Positions 61,573-64,000 of a DNA stretch of 64,000 nt are shown here, in pieces (positions within the stretch are counted from its first letter, which is position 1; every line of letters begins with the position of its first letter). This DNA is from Ariolimax columbianus (taxonomy: Eukaryota; Mollusca; Gastropoda; Stylommatophora; Arionidae): contig JAVGWX010000004.1 of assembly GCA_036924085.1 (NCBI GenBank), positions 45,663,293 through 45,727,292 on the forward strand. The letters are read 5' to 3'. The translations under genes and the position numbers were made by a program. Below the pieces are notes generated by a model. The model ran no database searches, was not told the origin of the DNA, and saw only the letters and a list, made by a program, of their open reading frames with translations.

Positions 61573-61825
61573 TTAGTGTGAACAAAACAAAAGAAATGAG
61601 GGAATACAATAAATAAATAGATCCCATAAACATGAATAGCTAGATAACGGAAGAAATGCAAAAATGTAGCATTGATAAAGAAAGAGGAACAAACCAAGAC
61701 GTTAATGCCAGGATTAACAAGCCAAGATTTGCTTGCAACTCTCTCCGCCCAATAAGGAACTTGGCAGCACCCGTCATGTATAATAAGATCTGGTTGTTCA
61801 ACATAAATTTAAGGGACGAAGACTA
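61573..61825 (+). mobile_element. LINE-B RT fragment, right of solo LTR
   Basis: It contains 'QDVNARINKPRFACNSLRPIRNLA', the 'EDVKARINKARxAFNxLRPIW' thumb region of LINE-B. It follows the left part in the correct order, with the palm catalytic box between them lost, so the LTR inserted into an already deleted LINE-B. Confidence 0.75.
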
Positions 61826-61839
61826 AAGTATGGTCAGAT

Positions 61840-62115
61840 AAAACATACTGATTAAGCATATTAGTCAGGGTGAGGTAAAATATACTGACCAAGACCTTAA
61901 CTCCGACTGCCATGTAGTCATGCCTGGAAAATGTTTGTTTTTCTTGGCAGTCTGGCTAACGAGGTAGGGGATGGACGTAATCCCCGTAGTAATGAACAAC
62001 ACACAGATTAACACAGGTATAGCACAGCCGCCTGGAGGACCCTAATCCACCTTCATCGGGATGTAAAGAACGCCACTGAACGTCCTTTTCGGGGCGCACA
62101 AAAGAGTAAAGCAAC
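61840..62115 (+). repeat. Dispersed repeat (relative of 7.93-8.25 kb), CAA tail
   Basis: It carries TTGGCAGTCTGGCTAACGAG and GGGGCGCACAAAAGAGTAAA and ends in GCAACAACAACAC. The tail shows orientation and suggests retroposition. Confidence 0.7.
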
Positions 62116-62349
62116 AACAACACAAATGTAACGCCGGTCCTGTTATTCGATTCTGAGACATGACATGTAACGATGCGGGATAGCTCCAAACTGCACACTT
62201 TTGGTAACAAATGCCTTCGTCGCATACTTCATGTTAGGTAGCAAGAGGTAATGACATGCACATATCTGGGAGAAGGAACACGACAACAACCAATACAGTG
62301 GAATTTGGGGAGAAACAGTAGGGATGCATAGGAGACATTCTCATAAAGA

Positions 62350-62601
62350 GGGGACGGCATGGGGTAGTGGTTAAGTGACACGGCACACAAACTGAAGGTG
62401 GTGGGTTCGATCCTCATCACAGCACCGGCCGTTACCCCGGGGAAGAAAACCCTTAGAAAATGCAGGAGAAAGCAGACCCTTACCTAAAATCATGCTGAAA
62501 TCGGATGCACTGGGCCGACAGGCGAAAAATAAAAACTACAGTGCAACGCACACCGCCTTGGGGATTAGAGAAAAAAGGTGAACGAGAAAAAAACAAAGAC
62601 A
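62350..62601 (+). mobile_element. SINE-1 with 13-bp target duplication
   Basis: A full-length SINE-1 with B box GGTTCGATCC, bounded by ATTCTCATAAAGA (62337-62349) and ATTTTCATAAAGA (62602-62614), one difference. Confidence 0.9.
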
Positions 62602-62878
62602 AATTTTCATAAAGAAAACGGACAGGCTAACCAGACATGCGCTAGAATGAATCAAATAACAGCTAATTAGCAATATCAGGAGCAGAGACGCACGGACACC
62701 AAAAATTCGTTTAAAAAATAACAACAACAATTACGATCTTAATGACATTGCAAAATATTCAAGAATCATAGGACACGGAATCAGAAACATAAGTGTAATA
62801 TAGGACACACATAGATAATGGATATAGAGATTAAGAGGGAGAAGAGGTGGTGTGACGGTAGAATAAGCAGGTTATCTC

Positions 62879-62953
62879 CACGTGAGAGTCATGACCTCCA
62901 TGTGATCATCGACAAATCTGAAATATAAGGTCGAGTTTCCGAATTGAAACTTT
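62879..62953 (+). promoter_or_regulatory. Cathepsin L copy 3 core promoter
   Basis: CACGTG at 62879-62884, GAGAGTC, and TATAAG at 62924-62929, with spacing identical to copy 2 (45 bp E-box to TATA). Upstream homology to copy 2 starts at about 62690. Confidence 0.75.
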
Positions 62954-62981
62954 ACTTTTCATTGGAACAGATCAGCTCGAG
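62954..62981 (+). other. Cathepsin L copy 3 non-coding exon 1
   Basis: It ends CATTGGAACAGATCAGCTCG plus AG, with a GTATCA donor at 62982, 57 bp after the TATA box start as in copies 1 and 2. Three substitutions from copy 2 lie in the last 20 bases. The coding exons are beyond the window. Confidence 0.65.
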
Positions 62982-64000
62982 GTATCACAATTGATCCAAG
63001 CTTATCGTATCCTTGTTACATCTCTGGCGTTAGAAATCTCAATTACAAAGAATCTTCATTGCTTCGTCGTGTTGTAGTTTCCAGTTTGCTTCTGTTTTCT
63101 GGCAGTCTTATTTGACAAGCTTTCGGATATCTTCTCATTCTAGCTGTTTTGTAGTGAATTCTTCACTTTAGAACATGTTTGTTCGGTAGCGAGTTACAAT
63201 GACTTTTCTTGTCCTTGAGGCGTACTTAAGAAGGTATACCTGGGCCTTACTGGATGTAGTGCAATGCGATGGTTCTCAGTAGGCTCACATCTGAAGGTAT
63301 CACAGTGATGTTTTCCAGACTGCAGTAACACATGAGGTTTCCAGGAGCACGGCGAGAAAATGAAGTGGAGTTTTGGTCAGTTTGTTTCACCTGAACCTAC
63401 CATAAGGTCGGGTTTTGGTCAGTTTGTTTCACCTGACCCTACCATGAGATCGGGTTTTGGTCAGTTTCACCTAACCCTACCATGAGGTCGGGTTTTAGTC
63501 AGTTGTTTCACCTAACCCTACCATGAGGTCGGGTTTTAGTCAGTTGTTTCACCTAACCCTACCATGAGGTCGGGTTTTAGTCAGTTGTTTCACCTAACCC
63601 TACCATGAGGTCACGTTTTAGTCAGTTGTTTCACCTAACCCGTACATGAGGTGGAGATTTCGTTAGTATGTTTCACCTGATTCTTACTCGATAACGCATA
63701 TTGTTGCTAATATTTCATTTATCACTTTTATTTCGCTATCATTTTGATATGTTTGAATTTACCAAACACAGTAATGTTATTTTATTGGCTTTTCTTAAAA
63801 TTCGAATTCCATCTTTCTTTAATCTTCTGCATGTGTCTAAATACTTATGTTTAATTTCACTGATATCATTCCCCCATGTTTCTCTATCCTAGCCAGCAAA
63901 TTGTTTCATTTCTCTGTCGACGTAGATAGCCGGACAATGATGTCTAAAGCTTTTCAAAAAGAAAACATTTTAACTAGTATTGTATTGTTATAGACATTTG
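62982..64000 (+). other. Cathepsin L copy 3 intron 1 (partial)
   Basis: It aligns with copy 2 intron 1 up to copy 2 position about 36155 (shared blocks: ATGTTATTTTATT, TAATCTTCTGCA, GTATAGACATTTG-like end). It lacks the about 1.6 kb of R140, 55-bp array and SINE found in copy 2, so it represents the empty site. Copy 2 needs a further about 185 bp to reach its ATG. Confidence 0.65.
63368..63660. repeat. ~42/38-bp tandem repeat, about 7 units (intron 1, copy 3)
   Basis: The units contain GGTTTTGGTCAGTTTGTTTC, ACCTAACCCTACCATGAGGTC. The GTTTTGGTCAG half is shared with the 42-bp units of copy 2, while the other half differs. Later units are shortened to about 38 bp. Confidence 0.9.

Noticed and set aside
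62390..62425. tRNA gene calls at SINE heads (also 22.4, 22.75, 37.33 kb)
   Set aside because: A and B boxes are present but no cloverleaf or anticodon arm can be drawn, and each head is joined to a repeated SINE body.

Overview
The window is eukaryotic nuclear DNA from an invertebrate animal. The genes have spliced exons with GT-AG introns, TATA promoters and AATAAA signals, set in a very dense field of retrotransposon debris, tRNA-derived SINEs, mariner copies and minisatellites. A mollusc or other lophotrochozoan is my best guess from the repeat style and the cathepsin L sequence, but the DNA alone does not prove it.

The only host genes I can support are a tandem cathepsin L array on the + strand. 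Copy 1 (promoter 15.44 kb, coding exons 17978-25935) and copy 2 (promoter 33.45 kb, coding exons 36341-44906) are both intact. Each has a short non-coding first exon plus six coding exons with identical boundaries, and each encodes a 324-residue secreted pre-pro-cysteine protease. The two proteins differ at about 13 positions. A third copy of the promoter and non-coding exon lies at 62879-62981. The sequence up to 64000 matches copy 2 intron 1 to within about 190 bp of its signal-peptide exon, so a third gene should begin coding just past the right edge.

The rest is mobile and repetitive DNA. Working names used here: LINE-A (reverse transcriptase plus RNase H, GAA-repeat tail; one uninterrupted 1020-codon ORF at 47.7-50.8 kb, fragments at 1-535, 16.8, 29.6 and 31.8 kb); LINE-B (RTE-like endonuclease and RT fragments at 2.2-3.7, 5.6, 31.5, 60.0 and 61.6 kb); LINE-C (CR1/L2-like, 27.4, 37.2 and 47.6/50.8 kb); LINE-D (10.9 and 29.7 kb); LINE-E (55.8-58.5 kb, RT plus RNase H, CAA-type tail); LINE-F (RNase H ends at 18.4 and 54 kb); LINE-G (6.2-7.4 kb); LINE-H (39.3-41.2 kb). 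There are two solo LTRs of one family with perfect 4-bp target duplications (12.4 and 60.4 kb), at least four mariner remnants (4.5, 7.5, 9.5 and 52 kb), a five-copy tRNA-derived SINE family (SINE-1), a second SINE with an 11-bp target duplication, and more than a dozen tandem arrays.

The observations most worth following up are: the cathepsin array and its predicted third member; splice-donor-containing units amplified in tandem immediately after authentic donors (copy 1 intron 3 and copy 2 intron 4); a long hairpin in copy 1 intron 6 whose loop is exactly the nine-base motif of geminivirus-type rolling-circle origins; and a mariner whose terminal repeat has been amplified into six head-to-tail copies.
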